Source of the DNA: Chlorocebus sabaeus
Taxonomy: Eukaryota; Chordata; Mammalia; Primates; Cercopithecidae
Assembly: GCF_047675955.1 (NCBI RefSeq)
Contig: NC_132909.1
Span: 39,359,931 to 39,423,930 of the forward strand
Reading direction: 5' to 3'
Length of the DNA: 64,000 bases
In this document: positions 54,244-64,000 of the stretch, one piece after another
Layout: the number at the start of each line of letters is the position of its first letter
How positions within the stretch are numbered: the first letter of the stretch is position 1
The notes under the pieces: model-generated
Database searches by the model: none
Seen by the model: the letters and a program-made list of their open reading frames with translations, nothing else
Told to the model about the DNA's origin: nothing
Made by a program: the position numbers and the translations under genes

Positions 54244-54645
54244 TCTCAGTCTGTTTGTGTTGCTATAACAGAATACCACAGACTGGGTGATTTATAAGCA
54301 AGAGTTCACTTGGTTTACGGTTCTGGACACTGGAAAAGTGAGGGGCCTGCATCTGGTGAAGGTCTTGCTGTGCCGTCCTATGGTGGAAGGTGGAAGGGCA
54401 AGAGAGTGACCACATGTGAGAGGAGGGAGGGGGAAAGGGAGAAAGGGAAGGAAGCCATCCTCATTCTTTTATCAGGAACCCACTCCCAAGACAACTAACC
54501 CCCTCTGCCTTCATCCATTCCTGAGGGCAGAGCCTTTATGACCTAATCCCCTCTTCATGGTTCCACTGGGCAGCACTATTGCATTATGGGTTGAGTTTCC
54601 AGCACATGAACTTCGGGGAACACCTTCAAACCACAGCAGTCCTCG
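54244..54645. mobile_element. LTR-like interspersed repeat (MaLR-type, family uncertain)
   Basis: GTGTTGCTATAACAGAATACC, CTGGGTGATTTATAA, TATCAGGAACCCACTCCC, CATTCCTGAGGGCAGAGCC and ACACCTTCAAACCACAGCA are phrases shared by a common primate repeat that I associate with MaLR LTRs. The exact family is not certain. A 73-bp piece (54384-54456) recurs inside an Alu at 55901. Confidence 0.55.
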
Positions 54646-54881
54646 TGCAAGCCTTCCAGAAAACCTGCGTGCCTGGCACTCTGGAATCCCTCTTTTCCAC
54701 CCCTTCTCACTGCAACTCTAACATCATGATCCCTCATCATTTTCCATTCAAGCACAGGAAAGAACATAATCACTACACTCATTTTTTATGAACTAGTCCT
54801 AAATTAAAATAATTATATCACTCAAATAGAAATTTGCAAAAATAAATTTTCATTTTTGATATGAGTGAATATGAATTTGAA

Positions 54882-55056
54882 TTTTTTTTTTTTTTTTTTG
54901 AAAAGGAGTTTTGCTCTGTGGCCCAGGCTGGAGTGAAGTCATGAGATCTTGGCTCACTGCAGCCTCTGCCCCCTGGGTTCAAGCAATTCTCCTGCCTCAG
55001 CCTACCAAGTAGCTGGGATTATCAGCACCCGCCAACACGCCCAGCTAATTTTTGTG
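54882..55056 (-). mobile_element. Alu, truncated
   Basis: Poly(T), GGAGTTTTGCTCTGTGGCCCAGGCTGGAGTG in pieces, ending at GCTAATTTTTGTG where a second Alu of the same orientation begins. Confidence 0.88.
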
Positions 55057-55360
55057 TTTTTTTTGTTTTTTTTTTTTTTGAGATGGAGTTTCACTATTGT
55101 TGCCCAGACTGGAGTACAATGGCGTGATGTTGGCTCACCGCAAACTCCGCCTCACAGGTTCAAGTGATTCTCCTGCCTCAGCATCCCAAATAGCTGGGAT
55201 TACAGGCATGCACCACCACACCCGGCTAATTTTGTATTTTTAGTAGAGACGGGGTGTTGCCATGTTGGCCAGGCTGGTCTCGAACACCTGACCTCAGGTG
55301 ATCCGCCCATCTCGGCTTCCCAAAGTGCTGGATTACAGGCATGAGCCTCTGTACCCGGCC
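55057..55360 (-). mobile_element. Alu, full length
   Basis: Poly(T), GAGATGGAGTTTCACTATTG, AGTAGAGACGGGGTG, and end GTACCCGGCC. It abuts the truncated Alu at 54882-55056. Confidence 0.93.
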
Positions 55361-55562
55361 CTGAATATGAAATTCTGTATTAGTTTAATGAAAACTCTAA
55401 AATATATAGAAAGTAAAAATAATTACCAAAACTCTTCAATGCTGCAAAGCAACACATACAGTGAGATCTTATATCCTAAAATATATAGACCTAAATATGT
55501 TATTTTAAAAATCAGGCAGAAACATAAGGGGCTGTATAGACACCTTTCAAAATAAGCTTTCT
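55361..55562. other. AT-rich spacer between Alus
   Basis: Single-copy-looking AT-rich sequence. Nothing recognised. Confidence 0.5.
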
Positions 55563-55862
55563 GGCCGGGAGCGGTGGCTCATGCTGTAATCCCAGCACTC
55601 TGGGAAGCCGAGGTGGGGAGATCACCTGAGGTCAGGAGTTCAGGACCAGCCTGGCCAACATGGTGAAACCCCATCTCTACTAAAAATACAAAAATTAGCT
55701 GGGCATGATGGTGGGCACCTGTAATCCCAGCTACTCAAGAGGCTGAGGCAGGGAGAACTGCTTGAACCTGGGAGGCGGAGGTTGTAGGGAGCTGAAACAT
55801 GCCATTGTACTCCACTATGGGCTACAGAGCAAGACTCCATCTCAAGAAAAATAATAATAATA
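55563..55862 (+). mobile_element. Alu, full length
   Basis: GGCCGGGAGCGGTGGCTC start, CTACTAAAAATACAAAAATTAGC middle and an ATAATAATAATATT tail. Confidence 0.93.
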
Positions 55863-55888
55863 TTAAATTAAATTAAATAAGCTTTCTA

Positions 55889-56254
55889 GGTTGGGCACAG
55901 TGGAAGGTGGAAGGGCAAAAGACTCACCACATATAAGAGGAGGGAGGGGGAAAGGGAGAAAGGGAAGTAAGCCTTTCTTTGGGAGGCTGAGGCGGGCAGA
56001 TCACTTGAGGTCAGGAGTTCGAGACCAGCCTAGCCAAAATGGCAAAACTCCATCTCTACTAAAAAGACAAAAATTAGCCAGACTTGGTGGTGCACATCTG
56101 TAATCCCAGCTACTTGGGAAGCTGAGGCAGGAGAATCACTTGAACCTGGAAGGCAGAGGTTGTACTGAGCCGAGATCGCACCACTGCACTGCAGTCTAGG
56201 TGACAAAGCGAGACTCCATTTCAAAAAAACAAACAAACAAAAAAACAAAAAACA
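55889..56254 (+). mobile_element. Alu interrupted by a 73-bp foreign segment
   Basis: It starts GGTTGGGCACAGTGG. At 55901-55973 it carries a copy of 54384-54456 in place of the usual CTCACGCCTGTAATCCCAGCAC. It resumes at CTTTGGGAGGCTGAGG near 55977 and ends in an AAACAAACAAAC tail. Confidence 0.88.
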
Positions 56255-56354
56255 CTTTTTGCAGGGGTGTGGGGTAGACAGGAATCGAGGCAGAGAAAGC
56301 AGTGGGGATATACATAAAATCACCCTCCAGAGCTGTGCTGTCCAATAAGACTCC

Positions 56355-56480
56355 ACTACTTGGGCGGCTGAGGTGGGAGGATCATTTGAGCCCTGAAGGT
56401 CGAGGCTGCAGTGAGCTGAGATTATGCCACTGCACTCCAGTCTGGGTGACAGAGTGAGACCCTATCTTCAAAAAAAAATT
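56355..56480 (+). mobile_element. Alu right-monomer fragment
   Basis: CTACTTGGGCGGCTGAGG to CACTGCACTCCAGTCTGGGTGACAGAG in pieces, ending in an A-run at 56479. Confidence 0.85.
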
Positions 56481-56725
56481 AGATGGGCATGGTGGTGGTC
56501 AGGACCAGTCTGACTAACATGGAGAAAACCTGTTTCTACTAAAAATACAAAAGTAGCCAGGTGTGGTGGCACATGATTGTAATCCCACCTACTCGGGAGG
56601 CTGAGGCAGGAGAATCCTTTGAACCCAGGAGGTGGAGGTTGCAGTGAGCTGAGATCATGCCATGGCACTCCAGCCTGGCAACAGAGTGAGACTCTGTCTC
56701 AAAAAAAAAAAAAAAAAAAAAAAAA
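56481..56725 (+). mobile_element. Alu, 5'-truncated
   Basis: It begins mid-element with GGTCAGGACCAGTCTGACTAAC and runs to a 25-A tail. It directly follows another Alu fragment. Confidence 0.88.
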
Positions 56726-56814
56726 TACAATTTTGGAGGGAAGTTTCAAAATCAATCAGTGAGCACCCCCCAGGTTTATCCTTATGCAAAGTGCCCCCTC
56801 TGCACATGCAGGAT

Positions 56815-57133
56815 TAAATAAACCTTGAAAATATTATGCTAAGTGGAAGAAGCCAGTCACAAAATACCATGTTATGTAATTCCATTTAAATAAAATATTC
56901 AAAATACAACAATACGTTGAGACAGAAGGTAGATTAGTGATGGCCCAGGGTTAGGGGAGTTGGGGGAAATGGAGGGTTACAGGGTTTACTTCAGGGTCAT
57001 GAAAATGATCTAAAATTTATTGTGGTGATGTTTGCACAACAGTGCAAATATACTGAAAACTATTGAATTTTGCACTTTAAATGGGTGGCTTCTGTGGTAT
57101 GTTATTAATATTTATCAATAAAACTTCAAAAAA
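56815..57133 (+). mobile_element. L1 3'-end fragment (old L1M-type)
   Basis: TGTTTGCACAACAGTGCAAATATACTGAAAAC, TTGCACTTTAAATGGGTGG and the closing TATCAATAAAACTTC are characteristic of the 3' UTR of older LINE-1 subfamilies. No ORF2 coding part is visible. Confidence 0.8.
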
Positions 57134-57225
57134 GTATATAGTGCTTGTGTGTCTTTTAATGTATTTTTCCTCGAGAGTTGAGTCCACAGTTTTACACTTG
57201 ATGAAGAAATTAAGAGTTTGTTTCT

Positions 57226-57449
57226 TCTTTTTTTCTTTTTTGAGACCGAGTCTCCTTCTGTTGCCCAGACCGGAGTGCATTGACATGATCTTGGCTCACT
57301 GCAACCTCCAGGATAATTTTTGTATTTGTAGTAGAGACAGTGTTTCACCATGTTGGCTAGGCTGGTCTCGAACTTCTGATCTCAAGTGAGTCCCCCACCT
57401 TGGCCTCCCAAAGTGCTAGGATTACAGGCATGAGCCACTGCGGCTGGCC
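57226..57449 (-). mobile_element. Alu with internal deletion
   Basis: GAGACCGAGTCTCCTTCTG start. The usual left-arm segment is missing between CTGCAACCTCCAG and ATAATTTTTGTATTTG near 57310. End TGAGCCACTGCGGCTGGCC. Confidence 0.9.
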
Positions 57450-57575
57450 CAAGATTAGTTTCCATTGTTTCAGATGCCCTAGGATCATTTTATTCTACCT
57501 TAATTTCTGACACATCATCTCAGTGGAAATTTTACATTAGGTCCCAAAGTATTTTACTCTTGTTAAGTTTTTATC

Positions 57576-57868
57576 AGCTGGGTACAATGGCTCACACCTG
57601 TAATCTCAACACTTTGGGAGTCCAAGGTGGGAGTATCAGTTGAGCCCAGGAGTTCAAGACCAGTCTCTGCAACATAGTCACACCCACATATCTACAAAAT
57701 AAATTTTTTTAAGTAGGGGACATATTGGTGCATGCCTGTGGTCTCAGCTACTACATAGGCTGAGGTAGGAGAATCACTTGAGCCCAGGAGGTGGAGGCTG
57801 TGGTGGCCATGATTATACCACTGCACTCCAGCCTGGGTGACAGAGCAATAACTTGTCTAAAAAAAATT
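57576..57868 (+). mobile_element. Alu, old and diverged
   Basis: GCTGGGTACAATGGCTCAC start, TGAGCCCAGGAGTTCAAGACC and CACTGCACTCCAGCCTGGGTGACAG in pieces. Many substitutions suggest an AluJ-age copy. Confidence 0.88.
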
Positions 57869-58269
57869 ATTTTTAGTTAGAATTTTTTTTTAGAAAACAA
57901 AGTATACACTTAGTGACTTGATACAAATGAATGACTTTGATAATCTAAAGAAACCAAAACAAATAAATAAAAACCCACAGCCATTCTTCTTATGTGAGTC
58001 TCTGGTGTCTCTGAGTTGTAAGAATTACGAATTATGATTAATAACAAATACGCATGACAAGGATTCAATAAGGGATAAGCATTAATAAATCGCAATGCAT
58101 ACTTACTGGAGTAAGGCCTTTAAAGATGTACAAGAAAGAGAAAAGGCATTGAAAAACTATATTGCCTACCAAAACGCTAAAGTTTACCTGAGTCCATTAA
58201 TCAGCACACACACACATGCGCAATGGGTGTGTAAAATGGTCAACACAGTCTCCCATGAATGTATCCACT

Positions 58270-58500
58270 TATTAATAGGTCTGTGGGGGTAAGAGATGAA
58301 GTTCTATCAGATGGGGAATCTGTGAGGTCCCTGGGGTGAGAGATGAGGGTCTGTAGATTAGGGATGGGTGGTCTTTGGGACAGTGATGAGGTCCATGGAG
58401 CCAATGATTGTGGGTATGTAGGGTCAGTGATGAGGGAATCTGGTGTCAGTGATGGGATGTGTGGGGAATCAATGAGAGAGTGTGGACTCAATCTGTGAAA
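58270..58500 (+). repeat. Diverged minisatellite-like GATGAGG/GTCTGTGG repeats
   Basis: Recurrent phrases GAGATGAAG, GAGATGAGGGTCTGT, CAGTGATGAGGTCC, CAGTGATGAGGGAATCTG and CAGTGATGGGATG lie roughly 25-35 bp apart. The copies are imperfect and no clean period is seen. Confidence 0.6.
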
Positions 58501-59744
58501 ACCAGACTTATGGTGTCATCTCAGGCTGATGCGTCCTGATCTGTGTGTCGGTGGTGGAAATTCAATGGGGTCAGAATGTGGCTGGCAGATTCCTGCCACT
58601 GGGTGTTCTGGGTCTGGCCAAGTGCACAGATTCCCTTACCTGGTCCTTGCTGGAGAGGCCCTTCTCAAGGATTCCTCACATGAAAGGTGGGTTGGTGGCG
58701 GTTTTTTGTTTTTGTTTTTCAAGGGACAGTTGGCTTTTTCTTTTGGGTTTCGTTTTTACATTTAGAGACCACAGACACATGCAGCTTTTAGGAAGAAATT
58801 TTTGTCTGGGAGGTCGCTAGGTCCTTTGGGCCAAGCTGTCTAATGGGAGCAAAGCTGACCATTCCCTCAGCGCAGTTCACATTTAGAGGGTCACTTTAAG
58901 GTGTCCCCACAGTGACGTGCAAGTGGGTTGTGGCTTTGGGTGGGAAGAAACAAATAAGAAAGTCCCAGGAGCGCTCCTTAGGCTGGATCTGTCACCGCTG
59001 GAAGAAAAGCCTCCCTAACCCATCAGGCGCCAATGGGAGATGCCTCTGGGCTGTGAGAGGCTGGTAGAGACGGGACCTGCAGACCCAGAGAGTTCGGGTA
59101 CAGAAGCCTGTTACTGCCAGATGTTGAGGCGTTGTCGTGGGAACCAAGGCCCTTTTGGGTCAGATCAGAGCCTTTCTCAGACAATTCTTTTGGTAACTGG
59201 GGAGTTCCTGTGCAGCACACACCCCTATGAAGGCCTAGTGTGCCATCTCCCGCAGAGTATTCTTTGGTCTGAGAGCCACTTGTTTCTTACATCCCTGCAC
59301 TAATCTCGCCATCTGCTCCTATGTGCCCAGGCATTTGGCACATGCTGGTCCTCTCTTTCCTGACAAGCTTTCTCTCCAGCTTCTGTGAGGACAGTTTAAA
59401 TTATGGAGGAGAGGGCAGGTGCAGGGCAGCAGTGCCAAGGGGAGTATGGGTGAGTTGGGGGAGCAGGGGCTCATTTTTCTTTGTAGCTCAGATTCCTAAG
59501 CCTGTGACTTTGAGAATCAGTGTCTTCCTTGCAACATTTCAATCTGAGGCTCTTGGGGAGAGGGCAGAGTTGGAGCTGGATGGAAGCGTGGTGGGGAGAG
59601 GGGTGGGTGTAGGGAACATGGAGAATGTATCAGGTGGTGTCTTTATTCCTGGCACCTTACTTTACCTGCTGGACTTTCCTAGTCTGCTCCAGACATACTC
59701 TCTTGACCCTGAAAGGGCCTGAGGGGGGATGTTGGTTGCCAGTG
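58501..59744. other. Unique-looking intergenic sequence
   Basis: No repeat or gene was recognised in about 1.2 kb. Short frames (for example 59321-59722, 133 codons) lack any domain I know. Unannotated old repeats cannot be excluded by eye. Confidence 0.4.
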
Positions 59745-59984
59745 TGGGTGATCTTGGCTCACTGCAACCTTTGCCTCCCGGGTTCAAGCGATTCTCCTGC
59801 CTCAGTATCTCTAGTAGCTGGGACTACAGGTGTCCGCCACCACACCTGACTAAATTTTTTATATTTAGTAGAGATGGCGTTTCACAATGTTGGTCAGGCT
59901 GGTCTCGAATTCCCGACCTCAGGTGATCCACCCGCTTTGGCCTCTCAAAGTGCTGGGATTACAGGCCAGAGCCATCACGCTCCA
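59745..59984 (-). mobile_element. Alu, truncated
   Basis: It starts at GGTGATCTTGGCTCACTGCAACC without the poly(T) end and runs to CATCACGCTCCATC. A short repeat of GGAGCCACCACGCCCCACCAAT follows near 60019. Confidence 0.88.
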
Positions 59985-60123
59985 TCAATCCCACAAATTT
60001 AGGCATTATGATACATTGGAGCCACCACGCCCCACCAATTACACCAGTTGAGGCCTTATAATACATTGCTACTTTTGAATCACTTGTTTTTTACTTGTGT
60101 TTTCCCCCCTCCTTTTATTGATT

Positions 60124-60406
60124 GATTGAGACAGAGTCTTGCTGTGTCACCCAGGCTGGAGTGCAGTGGCACAATCTCGGCTCACTGCAACCTCTGCCTC
60201 CCGGGTTCAAGCGATTGTCCTGCCTCTGCCTTCCCAGTAGCTGGGATTACATGCCCATGCCATTATGCCTGGCTAATTTTTGTATTTTCGGTAGAGACAG
60301 GGTTTCACCATGTTGACCAAGATGGTGTCGAACTTCTGACCCCTGGTGATTCGCCCTTCTCGTCCCAAAGTGCTGGGATTATAGGTGTGAGCCACGGCGC
60401 CCGGCC
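60124..60406 (-). mobile_element. Alu, near full length
   Basis: TTGATTGATTGAGACAGAGTC start, GGCTAATTTTTGTATTTTCGGTAGAGACAGGG in pieces and a GGCGCCCGGCC end. Confidence 0.92.
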
Positions 60407-60702
60407 TCCCCTCCTTTTCCTTCAGGGATTTTAAATGCTTTCTCTGCTCCATCTATTTAATTATATATTATTGCCTTGACGATTTCAGCTTGAATTAAAA
60501 TTACATACTTTTTTGCCTGTCTTTATTAATATTTAAACATATTAAAATAATACATGTTCATAATGAAAATGAAACATTACAAATAAAGGAAAAGCAGTAT
60601 TCCCCCTCCAGTTCCACTCTTAACCAGTTAACAAGATGATAAGCATCTTTCCATGATGTTCTCCAAGATTCATGTATTTGTAAGCATACAACAGCATATA
60701 CA

Positions 60703-60820
60703 GGCCAGGCGCGGTGGCTCACACTTGTAATCCCAGCACTTTGGGAGACTGAACCGGGTGGATCATTTGAGGTTGGGAGTTCAAGACTAGCCTGGCCAAC
60801 ATGATGAAACCCGATTGCTA

Positions 60821-60858
<38 letters not shown>

Positions 60859-61005
60859 ATTTGGGTGTGGTGGCAGGCTCCCTAATCCCAGCTACTTGGG
60901 AGGCAGAGGCATGAGAATTGCTTGAACCTGGGAGGCGAAGGTTGCAGTGAGCCAATATCACATTACTGCACTTCCACCTGTGTGACAGAGTGAGATTCCA
61001 TCTCA
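60703..61005 (+). mobile_element. Alu with a 35-A internal run
   Basis: GGCCAGGCGCGGTGGCTC start. The linker region that usually reads ACTAAAAATACAAAAATTA has become 35 consecutive A (60822-60856). End is TCTCAATAAATAAGC, leading into a purine microsatellite. Confidence 0.9.
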
Positions 61006-61185
61006 ATAAATAAGCAAATAAATAAAGAAAAAGACAGAAAAAAAGATGAAAGAAAGAAAGAAAGGAAACAAGAAAGGAAAAGAAAAGAAAGAAGAAAGAA
61101 AAGAAAGAAAGAAAGAGAGAAAGAGAGAGAGGGAGGGAGGGAGGGAGGGAAGGAAGGAAGGAAGGAAGAAAGGAAGGAAAGGAAG
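61006..61185 (+). repeat. Purine microsatellite: AATA, GAAA, GGGA and GGAA blocks
   Basis: It grows out of the tail of the preceding Alu. Five G-triplets spaced by single A (61131-61149) form a G-quadruplex-capable motif, followed by GGAA repeats. Confidence 0.95.
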
Positions 61186-61454
61186 TCTTGTGCTCGCGTT
61201 GCTAAGATCAATGGTAAGAGCAAATTCTCTAGCAGTGAAAATGTAAGAAGGAAAAAGAAATTTCTGTCAGTCTTTTTTGTTGCACCCCCAAGCTCTAAAA
61301 ATACAGCCAAATGTGTGGTAAGTGCTTAGTTAAGATGAAAAAGACATTAAATTTGTGCATGGAAATCATAAACAGAAATGCATTTTGATTGACAGCAATT
61401 GGGTCAATGCTATCCAAGGTTCAGGCATCCACTGTGGGTCTTAGAACACGTCTC
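61186..61454. other. Intergenic spacer
   Basis: Nothing recognised between the microsatellite and the next Alu. Confidence 0.5.
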
Positions 61455-61758
61455 AGCCAGGTGCGGTGGCTCATGCCTGTAATCCCAGCACTTAGGGAGG
61501 CCGAGGTGGGTGGATCGCGAGGTCAGGAGATCAGGGCCATCCTGGCCAACATGGTGAAACCCCATCTCTACTAAAAATACAAAAAAAAATTAGCTGGGAG
61601 TGGTGGCATGCACCTGTAGTCCTAGCTACTTGGGATGCTAAGGCAGGAGAATCGCTTTAACTGGGGAGGAGAAGGTTGCAGTGAGCCAAGATCAAGCCAC
61701 TGCACTCCAGCCTGGGCAACAGAGTGAGACTGTCTCAAAAAAAAAAAAAAAAAAAAAA
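61455..61758 (+). mobile_element. Alu, full length
   Basis: AGCCAGGTGCGGTGGCTCATGCC start, CTACTAAAAATACAAAAAAAAATTAGC in pieces and a poly(A) tail. Confidence 0.93.
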
Positions 61759-61876
61759 GAAGGAAAAAAACAAAAAAAAAAAAAGAAAGAAGGAAAGAAA
61801 GAAAGAGAGAGGGGAAGGAAGGAAGGAAGGAAGGAAGGAAGGAAGGAAGGAAGGAAGGAAGGAAGGAAGGAAGGAA
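61759..61876 (+). repeat. Purine microsatellite ending in 16 uninterrupted GGAA units
   Basis: A-rich and GAAA repeats pass into GGAA at 61813-61876, exactly 16 perfect copies. Arrays of GGAA are known ETS-family and EWS-FLI1 binding substrates. Confidence 0.97.
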
Positions 61877-62087
61877 ATGGTCACAGTCACTTATGACATA
61901 GGAACTTTGCATCTATGTGAGTGGGGCAGCGGCAGTATATGGGGCAGGAACATTTTGTTGTAGATGAAGATGTTAAATCCGATTGTGGAAGAAAGATGCA
62001 TGTTACTGATGAGATGTCAAAAAATAGAAGATAGGAGTCATTTGTTCTGTTTTTCTGGCCACTCAGTACCTTTTGAACATTTAAAAA
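61877..62087. other. Intergenic spacer
   Basis: Nothing recognised. Confidence 0.5.
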
Positions 62088-62242
62088 TTATTTTTGAGAC
62101 AGGGGCTCACTCTGTTGCCCAGGCTTGAGTGCAGCAGTGCCGTCACAGCTCACTGTAGCCTCGCACTCTTGGGCTCAAGCAATCCTCCCACCTCATCCTC
62201 TCGAAATGTTGGCATCACAGGCATGAGCCATACTCCCTGTCC
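62088..62242 (-). mobile_element. Alu monomer (FLAM/AluJ-like)
   Basis: TTTTGAGACAGGGGCTCACTC start, CTCACTGTAGCCTCGCACTC and GCATGAGCCATACTCCCTG end. It is only one monomer in length. Confidence 0.8.
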
Positions 62243-62729
62243 ATTTTGAACATTTTTGCCAGCTCTAGGAAATTTCTTCAGCTCCTTGGGCTCTTTTGAA
62301 GTAGGGCATGTGACTAAGTCTTGTGTCTAAGTTTCACCAAAGAAACTCATATCAAGATATTTCAAAATTGATCAACTTAAGGTTTTACGGAAGTCGTTTT
62401 GTGGGCAAGGGTGGAGGTAGAGGTTCCGGCTTTCACAGGCAAGAGTAGTTGCTCATGTATCACATGTCAAGTGCAGACAGCACATCAGTGTGGCAACAGT
62501 GGCAATTCCCATAGTTCTTGTGCCGGCAGGACAGGCAGGTGACTTACTCACTATACCTGTCCCATGGAATAATTTTGGGCATAGTTCCTAGAAGTTTAGC
62601 CTTGAGCTTGGATTTCTATCCCTCCCAATCATTCTGCGAGCTACCTACCTTTTTGGCTTAATTACCAAAGGCTGGGACTGTTGCTTGCAATTGGAAGCCT
62701 TGAATGTTAAAGTATTAAACAATAAAACA
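62243..62729. other. Intergenic sequence, nothing recognised
   Basis: About 490 bp of mixed composition with no recognised gene, RNA or repeat. Confidence 0.45.
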
Positions 62730-63033
62730 GGCCAGGCCCGGTGACTCATGCCTGTAATCCCAGCGCTTCGCAAGGCTGGGGCAGGTGGATCATTTCAGTC
62801 CAGGAGTTTGAAATCAGCCCGGGCAACATGGCAGAACCCGGTCTCTACAAAGAAATACAAAAATTAGCCTGGCATGGTGGTGTGCGCATGTAATCCCATC
62901 TACTTTGGAATCTGGGGAGGGAGGATCATCTGAGCCCAGGTCGGTCGAGGCTGCAGTGCTGTGATTGCACCACTGCACTCCAGCAGGGGTGACAGAGTGA
63001 GACCATCTCAAAAAAAAAAAAAAAAAAAAAAAA
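62730..63033 (+). mobile_element. Alu, full length
   Basis: GGCCAGGCCCGGTGACTCATGCC start, GTCTCTACAAAGAAATACAAAAATTAGCC in pieces and a 24-A tail. Confidence 0.93.
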
Positions 63034-63608
63034 GTAAAAATCTTATGTTTCCTTCCTTTAACTCCCAGCCCTCCAGCTTTTGGTTGTTTTAGAGGTATTT
63101 CATTATTGGATGATGATATTCACTTGGGTGACTAGTAGGGTAGGATATGAATACAATTGGTATCTTAATTGAATTTGGGGAGCTGTTTCATTGAAACTAC
63201 ATACAAGTGGCTCAGGTAGTAAAAGCCCATGTCCCACAGATGGAAGGAGGTCCCATTTCTTCTTCTTTGCCACTCTCCCATCTTCCAACTTGCCCCCTAC
63301 CCTGCTTCCCCATTCAGCTACTATCCCACCTCTCCCCTTACCTTGTTCAGTGGTGTTTATTCAGTGTCTACATTGTCTATACTCACCTGCCACTTAATCC
63401 CTCCTCAACCAATCTGCCCACTCGCCCACCACTCTAAGGCTGCCCTTGCTGAGGTCACACAGGGACCCACAGCCTCTCTATACATACTTCTTACCTTCCC
63501 TGGCCTGGGCAGCATTTCTGTTCAGTTCAGAAAATATTTATTGTATACCTGCCCTGTTCAGGGCACAGGAAATTCTCAAGTGACTGTGATATAGTCAACC
63601 ACTTCCTC
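63034..63608. other. Intergenic sequence, nothing recognised
   Basis: It includes a pyrimidine-rich stretch near 63240-63460. A 121-codon frame (63229-63594) has no recognisable domain. Confidence 0.45.
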
Positions 63609-63922
63609 TTTATTTATTTATTTATTTATTTTTTCTTTAGACAGAGTCTTGCTCTGTCACCCAGGCTGGAGTGCAGTGGTATGATCTCAGCTCATTGCAA
63701 CCTCCAACTCCTGGGGTTCAAGTGATTCTCCCACCTCAGCCTCCTGAGTATCTGGGATTACAGGCACCCACCATCATGCCCTTCTAATTTTTGTATTCTT
63801 TTTGAAGAGACTGGGTTTCACCATGTCAGCTAGGCTGGTCTTGAACTCCTGACCTCAGATGATCCACCCGCCTCAGCCTCCCAAAGTGCTAGAATTATAG
63901 ACGTGAGCCAACGCGCCTGGCC
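63609..63922 (-). mobile_element. Alu, full length, with (TTTA)n start
   Basis: TATTTATTTATTTATT at the tail side, ACAGAGTCTTGCTCTGTCACCC, and the end AACGCGCCTGGCC. Confidence 0.93.
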
Positions 63923-64000
63923 CACTTCCTTTTTCTTAAAATTCCCTTTGCTCTTGACTTTTACAGCACTTTCCTCTCTTCCTCCTGTCTCTTCTGCAGG

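Noticed and set aside
63229..63594. 121-codon frame as a small gene
   Set aside because: No domain, no start context and no neighbouring gene structure. This length is expected by chance in pyrimidine-rich DNA.

Overview
The window is primate, most likely human, nuclear DNA. The right-hand 15 kb is dense with Alu-type SINEs in both orientations and also holds a degenerate L1 3' end, a MER5A-like element and purine microsatellites. No protein-coding gene, rRNA or tRNA could be supported anywhere.

Positions 1 to 46,687 are one GC- and CpG-rich macrosatellite. It has 20 complete head-to-tail units of 2,316 to 2,355 bp, measured between copies of the ATGTCTGGG landmark at 12, 2359, 4691 and so on to 46688. 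The window opens inside the array, so the left end is not seen. Every unit carries the same compact regulatory block about 950 to 1,215 bp into the unit: a consensus CTCF core (14 of 14 positions, always on the minus strand), a C-run tract able to form G-quadruplex/i-motif, a TTTAAA box, an NRF1-type palindrome and a CRE-like half site. About 250 bp further on lies a GTGAGT splice-donor-like site. Three unit types break one or two of these elements.

The units are ordered. Units 1-3 and 4-6 are an A-B-C trimer, units 8-10 largely repeat units 4-6/7 at an offset of about 9.36 kb, and units 10 and 11 are visible recombinants. Units 14-16 (2,316 bp each) and 18-19 are recently homogenised local duplications. 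Unit 17 has a private 29-bp expansion.

From 46,688 to about 49,230 lies a strongly diverged, CpG-poor monomer of the same repeat. It is split by an Alu fragment and an internal duplication, and it has lost the CTCF, NRF1 and TTTAAA matches. From about 49,230 to 64,000 the sequence is ordinary interspersed-repeat DNA with several unannotatable single-copy-looking stretches.

My reading is that the array is a DXZ4/D4Z4-like CTCF-bearing macrosatellite, probably with transcription from a unit-internal promoter. I did not recognise the locus or family by name; GC-rich families such as SST1/NBL2 are comparators to test, not an identification.
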